Origin: Anagrus nilaparvatae
Lineage: Eukaryota; Arthropoda; Insecta; Hymenoptera; Mymaridae
Direction of reading: 5' to 3'
DNA: 64,000 nucleotides
Assembly (NCBI GenBank): GCA_022575985.1
Contig: JAKSXM010000228.1
Location: forward strand, 868,001-932,000
The translations under genes and the position numbers were made by a program. Shown one piece after another: positions 32,667 to 44,436 of this stretch (position 1 is the stretch's first letter; each line of letters opens with the position of its first letter). The notes under the pieces were generated by a model. That model had not been told where the DNA came from. It saw nothing but the letters and a program-made list of their open reading frames with translations, and searched no databases.

Positions 32667-35154
32667 TAGAAAAATTATTTAGTTTATTAGAATAGAAAAT
32701 TGATGAAAGTTTTATAATATAACATTATCATTAATTTATTTAGCTTTGAAATGTAGTGAAATTGCGTCTTATTAGAAAAAAAACTTTCCATGTTTTGATA
32801 GAGAGAGAAATGGTCAATCGACCATAAGAAATAATAGTTGTATTAAATTATTATTTATTTTTTATAGTTTATATTATTTTAGAGAAAAATAAATAATAAA
32901 ATTTTTTTTTTAAACTTTAATGAGTTTTTTTGTCACTTTCTATCAATTTTCACTCTTAATTATACTTTTTTTTTTTTTTTAAACAGTCATTAATTTTTAT
33001 GATTTTTCTTGGAAAAATTTAATTAAAAATTTTTTTAGTTTTGTTAAGAAATATTATTCAAGGTTTTCTATTTTTTACATATTTTTGCATTTAAATAAAT
33101 GAATTATTGTTTATGGATTATTGCAAACCACAAAGAAATCTTTGTTTGTTACAAAAAATGTGATTTTTCTTTATTCAAGAAAAGTTTATTTCAAACCCCA
33201 CACATAAATATTTAAACTATTTGATATTTACAGAAAACTTAAAATAAAATAATCAGTCATGAAAAAATAGCATAATAAATAATAATTACATGAATAAATA
33301 AAAGAAGCACATCAGAAGTTATGGTCAGTCATCCATGTTTTTTAAATACTTTACACTAAAATTTCTGCATACATAACGAGTCTTTACAGACACATAAAAG
33401 TGTTTTATTTGAAGTACTAGCAATAAATTGAAAAGGTTTTTCCGGGATTTAATGCTCATAAATTAAGAAAAAAAAGTGTCAGTTTATTGCATTCACTTGA
33501 AGTAATATTTACAAATTAAAATTCATGGAGATTATTAAATTTTTTTGCATAATTAAGGTCTTTTTTAAAATTTTATAATTTAAGGCTTGATTTTTGAAGT
33601 AAGATTAAATAGTAAAAACACTTTTTCAAAAAGGTTATTTACCTACATTTTGTAAACGTTAAAAAATAAATAAAATTTCTTTTCAATGACATGACTCTGC
33701 AGTTTTGCAGTTACATGAGTATCTAAAAATATCTATTAGAATGACGCTGCGTTAAATTTCAAAGCACATAATGATAACCTAAAATGAATTCTATTTCCTT
33801 ATTAATAAAATAAATAAATTTTGGAATGACTCCAAAACAGGGTCATTTACCCTAAATTTACATAATTCAACAAACTAAAATTAAATAAAAATTGACGTTA
33901 CATTGACAAGTACATCATCATCCCTGTTATTTATTGTGTTAAAATCAATTTAATAATTCAAACATTTGCACGCGATCGTCAATTGTAATTTAAGTTATTA
34001 GGGTAGGATAAATAAATTAAGAAATATAAATCTTTGACAATTTTATTGATATTAATTTTTTAACTAAAATAAATATTCATCCACCTACACAAACATACAG
34101 AGATTATTTGTAAAATACAAAAGAACATCCGGTGTGAATTTTTTTTCTCAAAATTTATTTAAAAACTAAAGACACAGTAAGAGAAGAAACTTTCGTGCAT
34201 AACTTTCGATCATGCATAAAATATTAACATCACGACACATAATTCTCATTCGTTCATATATCGTAAGGTTATATGTTCAGTCAGCTAAAAATTACGAAAT
34301 GAGCTTCTATTATTATTAAAGTTTAAAAGGTGAAAGAACTCATTTTAGCTATGGAGAGACCTTGAGATGTTAACTATTACTATTAATTTAAGTAGACAGA
34401 AGCACAAGTAATTATTTTTTGTTAAAAGAAAATTTTTTAATTTATTATAAATAATAAAGTATCTAATCTAATATCAAAGAGTAATTTTAAAAACCTCATC
34501 ATAAACACATTATATAGTTCTTAAGGCTGCCTGTTATAATTTACTACTACAAACTAAGAAATACTGATTGTTCAGGTCAAACTTATATTATAAGACACGC
34601 ACGACACGCCCTGATTTGTTAACGAGCTTTCAAGAGATGCTTGTAATTGCGTTAATCATCGAAAATCCTTGACTTAAACGTTTTATAAATACACTTGTTT
34701 TTTATATACAGAAATTTTCTCTCTCTCACTCTTTTTCTCTGACATTAATAAAAAATTAAATGAGATAAAAGGACATAAAAAAATTACTATTTAAAATTAC
34801 ACCTACGCTCTGTAAAATTATGATTATTATTTTTTTAAAAACGTAGGATTATTATCTGGGCCGAGAGATATACTGTGCTTAGGAAAATTTTTTTTTTCTT
34901 AGTTTAGTTAAAGATGTCAGGGTTTTGTATTAACATTTTTTTTTTTAGAGATAAAAAATTATCTTAAAATTATTATGTTGTTTTGTTATTAAAACATGCT
35001 TTTGTTGAGAGTGCAGATTTATGAGTTTCAGGTGCTTGTGACCTTAAAGTTTTGGTATAGATTTTTTTGAAATATTAACTTGTATTATTGTCATTTTATG
35101 AAATTATTTTTGCTTATTTTTATTAATACTTGTTAGTAGTCATTACTAAATGTA

Positions 35155-35391
35155 CACGCATACCAAAAATTAGTAAATATAACTAAAATTACGATTTTGT
35201 TTACTAAATTCAGTTTGGTTAAAAGTTACTGTAAATTATTAGTAAAATTTACTAATAAAATTTGTTTATAAAACTAAAACCTCAATTTTTTTGGTAAAAT
35301 TTACTAATTTTTTGGTTATATTTACCAATATTTATTAATTTGTGTTTACTAAATTCGTTGAGGTTAATTTTACTATTCTTTTTTTTGCGTG
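35155..35391. mobile_element. CACGC-family MITE, copy 2
   Basis: 237 bp, inverted relative to copies 1 and 3 and collinear with copy 1. TA at 35153-35154 and 35392-35393 forms the 2-bp target duplication. Confidence 0.85.
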
Positions 35392-35843
35392 TATTGATAT
35401 TAATTAGCCGACAATATTAAGTTTTTGTAAAAACATATAAATATATGAACTAAATATTCAACTCAATAGTCGATTCCGTCTATTAAATTATGATATTATA
35501 TTATCTAATAAATTATTAGAATTAGCTACTGCTGAAGCACATGATCAGCATAAATTATTCGCAATTGGTAATCTTAAGATACCATTAGGTATCCTGATAA
35601 AAGAAAGAATCAAAACTATGTTCATATATAAAATCGAAATGGTAATATGAGTCAATAATAACATATTTTAGAGTATGAAGATCAGGATGCCCTCAAACAA
35701 TGAAATAAATATGGTCAATAAGTTACACATAATACACATAATTCATTTAATTTAATTATTTAATAATAAAAGAATAAAAAAATTATTTTTTTTCATAAAG
35801 ATATAATAATATAATACAATAAAATCAAGTTAGCTAACCCTAT
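35392..35843. other. AT-rich non-coding stretch
   Basis: Nothing recognised. Confidence 0.45.
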
Positions 35844-35881
35844 TATATAGACATCAAAAGTCTTTTCTCTTTCGAGAAAAA
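35844..35881 (-). promoter_or_regulatory. Bipartite element copy 10
   Basis: On the minus strand: CTCGAAAGAGAAAAG, 12 bp, TATATAAT. It points away from copy 11, 740 bp to the right. Confidence 0.6.
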
Positions 35882-36580
35882 AAATCTTAAAATTTTTAAT
35901 ACTTCTTTTTTTTATAATTTCAATAATAGCATGCTCAAAAAATATACATACAAACAAGATAAAATAAAATTAATAAAATATTTATTTCATTTTGTTGACC
36001 CAACAATAACTAACAGTACTAACTTTAATCTATATTAGAATCTAATATGCATACCCTATAGATAAACTTTAATTAAAAGTATTTAAATATTTGATTCTTA
36101 TCTATACATTGATTATAAATAAAAATAAACTTAATTATAAATTTTTTGTTTATAAAAAACATAACCTAAAAAAAATTTTTGTTAAATAAATATAACACAC
36201 ATATATGTACATTAATAAATTGTAACGCTTGGTAGATTATTATTATTATTTAAGTGCAAATATAAAATCTGGTTAAACAGACCGTATAGTTTTTAATAGA
36301 TGTTGTCAAAAAAAAAGTATAATAATAATAAATAAATAAATATAGAGAGATAGATAGAATTAAAACGGTGTATTTTTTTTTAAAAAGATAATAATATGAC
36401 CTTAATTCTATAATATCATTACTATGCGCTATTATTTATTTCATGGATAAGAGATTTTTTAATTTAGGTATATTATGTGTAGGTTTAGTTAAATTTATTT
36501 CTTTAATTGTGTATGTGTTAAGTGTAATTGTTTTTAAGTAGTAGTAGTCAAGGAAGTAGTTTTTAAAATTTATTAATTTT
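35882..36580. other. Spacer between divergent copies 10 and 11
   Basis: AT-rich, with no shared sequence between the two halves that I can see. The minus frame at 36436-36627 reads through copy 11 and is not conserved in frame at other copies. Confidence 0.4.
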
Positions 36581-36621
36581 TTTTCTCGAAAGAGAAATGA
36601 CTTTAGAAGTCTATATATATA
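36581..36621 (+). promoter_or_regulatory. Bipartite element copy 11
   Basis: On the plus strand: CTCGAAAGAGAAATG, 12 bp, TATATA (36612-36617) in a longer TATATATATAAG. Confidence 0.6.
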
Positions 36622-37116
36622 AGACATTTCATTTGATCTAATATACTGTAATTTAACAATAAAAATAAATTTTAAATCATAAGTTGTTTAGCATTTTCGA
36701 ATTTTGAGTAATTCAAAATTATTTGTAGATTATTATAATGGAATTACAAAAGTTACGTCTTTTTGGACGATAGTTTATATATTATGTAATAATTTAATTA
36801 TAAGTGTTAATCATTACCGTTTCAGTTTTGGAAATCGTCAATATTTATAATTTTAAAAAATCCTATAGATCTTGATTGTTGATCTAAACTTGTTTGAATA
36901 CAGTCCCGCTATACTGAAATAATTAATCTTAACTCTTTTCGGAATACTTTATGAAAAATGTATGATATCTAGCACCTTCTAACACCAAGTAAAATTACAG
37001 TTTGTGAGGAAATTATTGTTTAAGCGAAAAATAACCAATCATTCATTTTAAATATTGAATTATATGACAAATTTAAAATAGTAATAAAAATCATTTTTCT
37101 TGTTAGTGTCCAGAAA
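36622..37116. other. AT-rich non-coding stretch
   Basis: Nothing recognised. Confidence 0.45.
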
Positions 37117-37450
37117 GTGCGTGTTTTCTGGCCGCTGCGCTATTCGAAAAAACGCATTTTCTCGACACTGAGCAAGAAAAATTATGTTTTGTCCTTGGCC
37201 ACAAAAAAAGGATGTCCCAAATCGCAGTTGGGTAAAAATATACTATTTGCCCTCCCGAGTGTGAATCTCATGCGTAATATTTGGCTCGGAATTTTTTGCA
37301 CTCGTTCTACGACTTACTAAGCAAAAACTACCTCGAAAAATAATGTAAGCTCAATGGGCGAAAAACTTTAGACTCTAAAATTTAGCGTGAACACAAAACC
37401 ACTCTTGCTAATGATCACGTTGGTACCAAAAGTTTTGTATCCTTGATAAT
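37117..37450. repeat. Dispersed repeat, copy 1
   Basis: From about 37247 onward this aligns with 43784-43955: TTGCCCTC(C/T)CG, GGGCGAAA(A/T)ACTTTAGAC, GCGTGAACACAAA and a CCTTGATA tail are shared in the same order. The left part (37117-37246) is less AT-rich than its surroundings and is open for 67 codons, but I recognise no domain and copy 2 does not keep the frame. It is an unclassified transposon fragment. Confidence 0.6.
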
Positions 37451-40400
37451 TAAAATAATACTATAAAATATTTTCATTGATGTTGACTAATTTAAATATA
37501 TTAAAAAAATTTTATTTTGTTTATATTCATTTATTTTGTTTATATTTATTTATATTATTTAAATTAATTGATTTTGTAAAACAAGAGTGTACTGCATTTT
37601 GTTTATTAGCCAAATGAATTCTCAATTCTTTAATAATAAAAAGAAATTGCCTTATAATGACGTAAAACAAGCCTGTAAAGATAAAAAAAATTATAATTCA
37701 ACACTTTACACTTTATCATCAGTTAAAAAAATTAAAAATTATAAAATGTCACAATTAATAATAATTATGATCGTTGAAAATTTTCAAAAAATTAAAATTT
37801 TAATTAAATAAAAAAATAAATTCAATTCAACAGCTATAAATAAATATAAATTAAGTGCTCATACTTTATTTTCTCTTACATATAAATTTGCATCAGATAT
37901 AAAAAGTGACATTTGTTTTTAAAACACGTGAAATATATTTTATTTAAATTAATTTGCCATTATAATCAAAGACAATCAAATTCTCATGTTTTTAATTGCT
38001 GATCTACCGCAGTGCAGTCAATTACTTCCTCTTCTTTGTCATTTATTTTTTGTTAATAAATATGTTTGCTTATAAATAAATATTGTTTGTATATGGGTTA
38101 GTTCATGTCATTTTTTGTCCCCTTTGGGTATTTTGTATTTTTTATTGTTTGGTTGTGAGATGCCTTGAACCACTTTTATAATTAATGTCTTTTTGCAATA
38201 TTTTGGAGTTTGAATAGTAATAAAACTAAAAGCTTGTAGAACAAGTTAGTTTTTTACATGGCCATGCTATTTTATGAAAATTTAGATATGATGATCTAAT
38301 TTACAGATGAGAAAAGAATTAAGTAAAACCGTGATTTTTTAAGAATCTTCAAACATTTTTATACTTCTGATTTCTACAAATAGTCTCAACTATTATAAAA
38401 AGTGAAATACCAATAAACATTTATAAAATTTTTTAAATATCAACAATTTTATAAAATTGAAAGTTGCCAGAAATTTTTTATAGAACCTCTTACCATATTA
38501 AAATTGGTTCAAGGTAAATTTTGGCTTAATGAGAAACAAGTTTTTTCCATAAATAAAAAAGTCAATTTTTCAACAAGATCAATTGACATGAACTAACCAA
38601 TACAATTTTTTATATTAAATTATACAAAGATAAAAGATTGACAAACCTAAAAAAAGGCTCGTTAATTTACTTTTTATTTTTGGCCATCTATCAAAAAAAA
38701 ATAAAATTGTTAATCGGTCGACGTCTCTTCGATCATCGTCACCTTAATAAAATGTATCTTGTAAATTTATGAACATCATCATTATAATTTTTGTTACACA
38801 TAAATTTTTTCAAATATAAAAATTAAGTAAGTGTGTGTGTGAATTTTTTTATACACTTGTATTAAAAATAAAATCAAATGAAATCGATAGGTGGTATAAT
38901 TTTTGCATTTCACTTGTTTCATTTGCGCAATGGAATTCTCGCGTTACGTTTCAGGTGTATTTTTTTTTACTCACATAAATGGGAAGGTATTCCTTCGAGT
39001 CCTCGAACAGGTCGTAATTTGATGTATTCATTAGCATATAAAGAAAGAATCGTTTTACTTGCATGCATTAAAAATTTATTTTTATATATATAGACGTTTT
39101 AAATAGGTCGAGTTTTCCATAACAGCCTCGGTTGGTCGTCGTCGCGCTAGAATGTTTATTTTAATAAATGAGTCTCGAATAATAATAAGACGACGACAGA
39201 AAATTTAAAGAAAAAAGAAGTTTTTTTTTTTTTATAAACAGAGATAGAACGAGAGGCTCATTCTCCATTTTTAGAATCTTTTGCGAATTTCTTAGAACGA
39301 AGAATATAATGAAAAAAACGAGTTTGACAATTTTGCACAGTTGGTCTTTTTGCTATTACTGTTAATAGTCTTGCTATTTAATGCACTGAATGTTAAAAGG
39401 ATCTTTTTTTTTTATATTCTTGTAAAATAACTTTAGAGACAAGTATTTAACACGTTCATTTTATTTTATGTGTTTTTACGTTTTGTTTTATTTCTTCTCT
39501 TTTTTTGGTTATATTTAGTTCCAAGAGCTTTTAGTTTCAATTTTGATGCGAATTTTCGTATTTTTATTACTTTTGCTTTCAAACGTACTGCGCATTTTCT
39601 TCTTGTCTTTTAAAATTAAGTTAATCGGTTACATCAAAGTTTTATTTTAAATCTATTTTTGTAGTTAAAGAAAATATTTAAGAGAGAAAATTGAATTTTA
39701 CATTATTTTAGACGCTTTGGTGATTTTTCTTGGTTAACAAAACAAGAAAATTAAATTAGACAATGATATTTTTAAACTTGGTTTATAAATTTTTGGCTTC
39801 TGTTTGATTTTATTTAATTTAGTAAAAAATGGTATTAGGAAAAAAGGGAATTTGGTTGCCTTTAGCCAGAATGATGAGTTGAGTCGATTAGTTAATGTTA
39901 CAGATTTGGATATAAGTACACTGCCAGGTTGAATTTCAAAAAATTTGCTTCAAAATTTAAGCAAAAATTTTTATCTTTATTTTAAGGTAATTTTCCTGAC
40001 AGTCCATTTAACATCTGGTCCTTCGAGCCGGATTTGCATAAACCCAATGATTCTCTTACAGTTAATTATGGTTTTTAAAATCTGAAATTTGTTATTTTAA
40101 AATTTAACACAGACAATTTGAAAAAAAAATATTCTACTCAATTCGTAATGGTAAAAAAAAACTCATGCTTTAGTTTTGAAAAATAATTGCTTGCTTAAGA
40201 AAAAAAAAAAAATCACTACAAGAATTAAATTTTTTTACTGCTACTCCATTTAAGAAAATAAAACTAAAGTAAGAAGAAAAAAAACTTATATTTTTTATAA
40301 AAATTATCGATAAATTTTACTATCATATTTTATGCACTGAAAGAAAATTTTTTTTTTAGAAAACAGAACTTATAAATATGCATAAAAATAATTTTTTTAC

Positions 40401-41740
40401 ATGTAATTTCTAATATTCAACTCGTACATATAGAAGAAATAAGGAAGCTCAAAGGAGAAAAATGAAAATAAATAGTATAAAGAAAATAAGGAAGAAGAAG
40501 TTAAAATATCCCTGCGGTTTATGACCTATAAGAAATGCTTTGTTGTTGTAGTAAATAAATATATTGTGATGAATGCCAGATGTAAAGCGATTTTTCTTTT
40601 TCAAATTTTTTTTATGTTTTTTTGCTGTTGTAAGCAATGTATGTGATTATGTTTGTATTTGTATTTTTATTAGTTTTGCATATAAAACTTGGTTTTTCAT
40701 ATTTTTCAAATTTTTCTTTAATTTATGTCTGTGTGCTGGATTTTTAGTAGCAGATTCTCATGCATTAAAATTATTGTTTTTTTTTAGATTATTTTTAGAT
40801 TTTCTGTAAGTTTGGGGTTCAATTTTAATAGTTTAATGTGAAAATTGTATGTTTATATAATTTTTTAGCATTTTCTGCCTGTTTTATAAAAATACTGTAA
40901 AACGCTGCTGTTAAGTTACGTAAATAATTAAAAATTTTTGATTAATCAAATTAAATCGCCTAATTTTATGTCCGGTAATCAACAGTTTTGATGTTTCTTA
41001 AAGATCTATATTAAAATTTTATATATTTTAAAACCCAAAGCTTCACTTGTCAAGCTGCTCTGATTACATTTTGCCGAAATTCCAAAAATTACTTGAATTT
41101 TTAATTTTTTGAATATTAAAGCATATTTTTGCAAAAGTAAATTAGCCTTTCTTTAAGGTTCAGTCCAAATTTTAAGTTTAAAACTTCTTTCAAATATGCT
41201 CTAATAATCTATATCCGCTCAGACTTAGAAAATGAATTAAAAAAATTAGGTCAAAATTAACTAATCTTAAAACGCAATTACCTAAATATTAATACACGTT
41301 TAAAAAATTTTCTATTAATTTACTTTTAAATCCTAAACATACAATAATTTTGCGTACTTTACCCACAGAAACATATATTTATATATAAATTACTTTACTA
41401 ATTCCTATAATTTTCTTCAATTCCATTATTATTTTCGTTAAAAAGTTAATTTTCTTTCTTTAAACGCACACAAAAAAAAAATTATTTTCTCATTATTGTA
41501 ATAACTAGAAAAAAAAAAAAAGTATTTTTTATATTTAATTTACAATAATAATACTACTGAATTAAAAAAATAAAAAAAGTGGGGGGGGGGATTAAGTACT
41601 ATTAAAAACCATAAAAATAAATTTATATAAAATTATATACCGTGAGATTTTTTTAAAAATAAAATATTAAATATTTTAAAAAGTGGTTAGATAAATAAAA
41701 CAAAGATAAAATTAAATCAAGTTCTAATTTCTGTTTACAG
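37451..41740. other. AT-rich non-coding stretch with one GC-raised zone
   Basis: About 38690-39320 is less AT-rich (GGTCGACGTC, GTCGTCGTCGCGC) and includes a 71-codon plus-strand frame at 38878-39093 for which I see no domain. A run of ten G at 41581-41590 stands out in this composition. No exon with both splice sites was found before 41741. Other open frames here follow T or A runs. Confidence 0.4.
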
Positions 41741-41821
41741 GCCACAAGGAAGATCTCAAAATGCGGATACCTGTTTGTGGCGCCGGGATGGGACTTTTCA
41801 AACCCACTGAACCGCACAAAG
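41741..41821 (+). CDS. Candidate 81-nt internal exon, gene unknown
   Basis: A pyrimidine-rich tract and TTTACAG end at 41740 and a strong donor, AAAG|GTAAGAG, starts at 41822. The 81 nt between are about half G+C, against roughly a fifth around them, which fits a conserved exon in an AT-rich intron. Two frames are open throughout. One begins after two bases and reads [13 protein letters not shown]... to FKPTEPHK. The other starts at the first base and reads [15 protein letters not shown]... to NPLNRTK. Length is a multiple of three, so the exon could be skipped without shifting frame. CAAAATGCGG at 41757 is also a good insect start context, so it could instead hold the initiator Met (41761). 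I recognise neither peptide. The overlapping minus-strand frame at 41653-41835 is a shadow. Introns on both sides must be long: no partner exon is evident to the window's end. Confidence 0.6.
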
Positions 41822-42873
41822 GTAAGAGACCTCATATAGTCTATAATTTTTTATTCAAACAATAGTTGTTTATTCTTAATGTATTTAAGCTAATTCTTAG
41901 AATTTTACTGTTTTTTTATGTGTTTATTTCGACAAAAAAATATTAAATGCTTCTATGTTAAGTGTAAGTTTTGTCACCTTTGAGGTTATAATGACTTGTT
42001 ACTGGGAATCACAGTTAAATCATGTGTTAATTTTATTTTTAATCTAATTGAAAGCTCAAATTTCTGTGTTTTTAATTTTTTTTTCAAGTAAATACAGCGT
42101 TTTAATGATATCATTAATTGCATAAAAATTTTAAAGTAATTTGAGAATAATTGCGAAAGTAAGAGAGTGATTTATTGCTAAACAGGTGGTTAACTATATT
42201 AAAAATAATCATTTAATCAATGGTCAGTAGAACGGATTTCGTAAAAATATCAACACGCAAACTACAATATTTACAGTAATTGATACTATTAGTGGTTAGT
42301 ATTATCTTAGCTTAGTTAACGATCTAATTTTTTGAATTTATTCGACGCTTTTAATGTTGTCAATCTTTTAGTTTTAATTTTTTTTTAATTTTCAATTGCT
42401 CCATAATTACTTTTTTGATTGTTAACATGTTCTTTTTCTTTTTAGAATTAATTAAAAGATTAAGAAAAAGTTGATATTTTAAAAATCAGGAAATAAAGAA
42501 AAGGAAGTTTGCAATTTTGCAAGTTTAGAATTCAAAAAATAAATATTTTGTGTGGGATTCAACAAACAATAAATTATTTAATTGTGGTGTGATTCAAAGG
42601 AGTAATAAGACTATTTAGAAAAGCATAGAAAGCATAATAGCAAAAACATGCTTATATACTGTAATATATATTCTTTGATATTAGGTACTACCTTTATATA
42701 TTAAAAGACTTTAACCATTGAATTATTATTATGAAATAAAAAATCAGGCAAAAATTCAAGATTCAAGCTAAAATTTTGATTTACACTTAAAATTAAGATT
42801 ATTCAAGAAATATTACATTACAATGTTCATGAAACGATATAAATATTTGAAACATGATTTCATTCACATGTCT
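41822..42873. other. Intron-like AT-rich stretch
   Basis: Starts with the donor of the 41741-41821 exon. Nothing else recognised. Confidence 0.45.
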
Positions 42874-42911
42874 AATATAGGGTTGAAAACGCATTTCACT
42901 TTCGAGAATTT
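42874..42911 (-). promoter_or_regulatory. Bipartite element copy 12
   Basis: On the minus strand: CTCGAAAGTGAAATG, 12 bp, TATATT. It is the only copy with a changed TATA hexamer; the spacing is unchanged. Confidence 0.6.
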
Positions 42912-43026
42912 TTTAAAGGACCCCGCGTAAAAGTATAGGATTTTGCCGTTCGGTCAAATTGGCTGAATTTTAGATATGTTGTAGATTTTATCATTCTGAA
43001 CAAGTCTCTATGGGCACAAAGCTCAA

Positions 43027-43071
43027 AAGTCTCAAATTTGGCAGGTTCGGAGCTTGAAAGCTCCAAGACTT
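43027..43071. repeat. Two-stem hairpin
   Basis: GGAGCTT (43049-43055) pairs with AAGCTCC (43058-43064), and outside it AAGTCT (43027-43032) pairs with AGACTT (43066-43071). It lies 115 bp from copy 12 on its CTTTCGAGAA side, comparable to the hairpin near copy 6. The sequence is unrelated to that hairpin. Confidence 0.35.
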
Positions 43072-43277
43072 CACCATGGCAAGATCGTTTAAAAACCTTT
43101 TTTCTTTTACTTTTATTTTTAAATTATACCTTTATGTTTATGAAATCGCTGTTTCGAAATCTGATCTCAAATTGCCATTATTTACAGTTTGCAGTTGTCA
43201 ACTAGCTGTCAAATTGACTAAAGAATACAAAAAACTTCAAATAATAATAATTTGAACATTACTGATTAACACTTGAT

Positions 43278-43460
43278 GATTGGCAGCTGTCAAATGTCAA
43301 TATCAGTAATCTGACTCAAAATTTGAATTTAGTGACCAAAAATACATAAAGACCGAGGATGAATTTAAGGTTTCTAACGAATGAAAGTGATTTGACAGCT
43401 AATTGTCAGATGTCACCTATAAATATCGAAAATCTGACTTCAGGTTTAAAATCAGAGACC
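43278..43460 (+). repeat. Diverged tandem pair
   Basis: CAGCTGTCAAATGTCA...AATCTGACT at 43283 recurs about 110 bp later as CAGCTAATTGTCAGATGTCA...AATCTGACT, each followed by an AAATTxxxx-AGTGACC or ATCAGAGACC tail. Degraded repeat of unknown type. Confidence 0.45.
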
Positions 43461-43783
43461 CAAAACTTTTTGGGTAAATTTTTTTTTATTATTTATAATG
43501 AACAAAATACAAAAATCCTGAAATCTAAATAGATTTAGTACAAATTACTTGGCTAAAAATAAAAAAATCATTAAAATTAACCGCAATTAGATCCGTCATT
43601 TTGAATTTTCAAAATCTAACTCTTTATTCCCAATTGTTGAACACAATAACTTTTTTGTACTAATTTTTAAAAAATTATGTTGAACAGTTTATCCAAAAAT
43701 GATTTTTTTTCTCGAAAAAACCCTTTTTTATGATACTTGTTTGTTCATAAAACTTTTGAGGTTATGAATTAAAATTAATTTTT
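43461..43783. other. AT-rich non-coding stretch
   Basis: Nothing recognised. Confidence 0.4.
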
Positions 43784-43960
43784 TTGCCCTCTCGGGCGTA
43801 AAACTCGTGCGTAAAGAATTTTCTGAACTCGTTTTACGCCTAGGGGGGCAAAAAATAGTGTAAGCACCATGGGCGAAATACTTTAGACACGAGCGTGAAC
43901 ACAAATCTAGCTACTGCTCACGCTAGTGCCGAAACTTTTACGCCCTTGATACTTAATATA
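43784..43960. repeat. Dispersed repeat, copy 2
   Basis: Same order of shared words as 37247-37450. It has an internal imperfect inverted repeat: CGGGCGTAAAACTCGTGCG against CGAGTTTACGCC-like sequence near 43828. An eight-G run follows at 43975. Confidence 0.6.
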
Positions 43961-44399
43961 CTATTTTTTAGGGTGGGGGGGGTGATTTCTTGGCTATTTA
44001 AGAACCCAAAATATGCACAAAAAAAACGTGATCTAAATTTGCTTGTTATAAATAAATTAGCAAAATGTCAAAGAATTCTTAAAATTTGTGAAATTTAAGT
44101 GTTTTTGTTCACCATTTTATATTTTTTCCAAGTTTTTTTCGACTCTTTTAGGAGTCTAGAACTATATATCAATGAGTAATAAATCTTCAATATAAATTTA
44201 ATTTAAAAACATTAATGAATAAGATATGGCAGAGTATACAATCAACTATAATTATACACTATTATCGATACCAAAATGTACGCCAAATCGAACATAATAG
44301 AATAGTAAAAACTAATGGTTAATGAAATTATATAAATTATTATTATTATTATTAAAGAAGGAATTAAGTTTAAATAAAAATATTCTTTTTGTCATCTCT

Positions 44400-44436
44400 T
44401 ATATAAGATTAAAAATGCATTTCTCTTTCGAGAAAA
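44400..44436 (-). promoter_or_regulatory. Bipartite element copy 13
   Basis: On the minus strand: CTCGAAAGAGAAATG, 12 bp, TATATAAG. Same orientation as copy 12, 1.5 kb away, with unrelated flanks. Confidence 0.6.

Larger units (their letters stand above)
30887..35154. other. AT-rich non-coding stretch
   Basis: No gene supported over 4.2 kb. It contains (GT)n at 31587-31604 and (TG)n at 32645-32666 and many A or T runs. No splice-like exon was found. Confidence 0.45.

Noticed and set aside
36436..36627. Peptide KSFLFREKK shared with the frame at 52021-52224
   Set aside because: Both frames read through the bipartite DNA element. At other copies this frame has stops, so the similarity is at DNA level.
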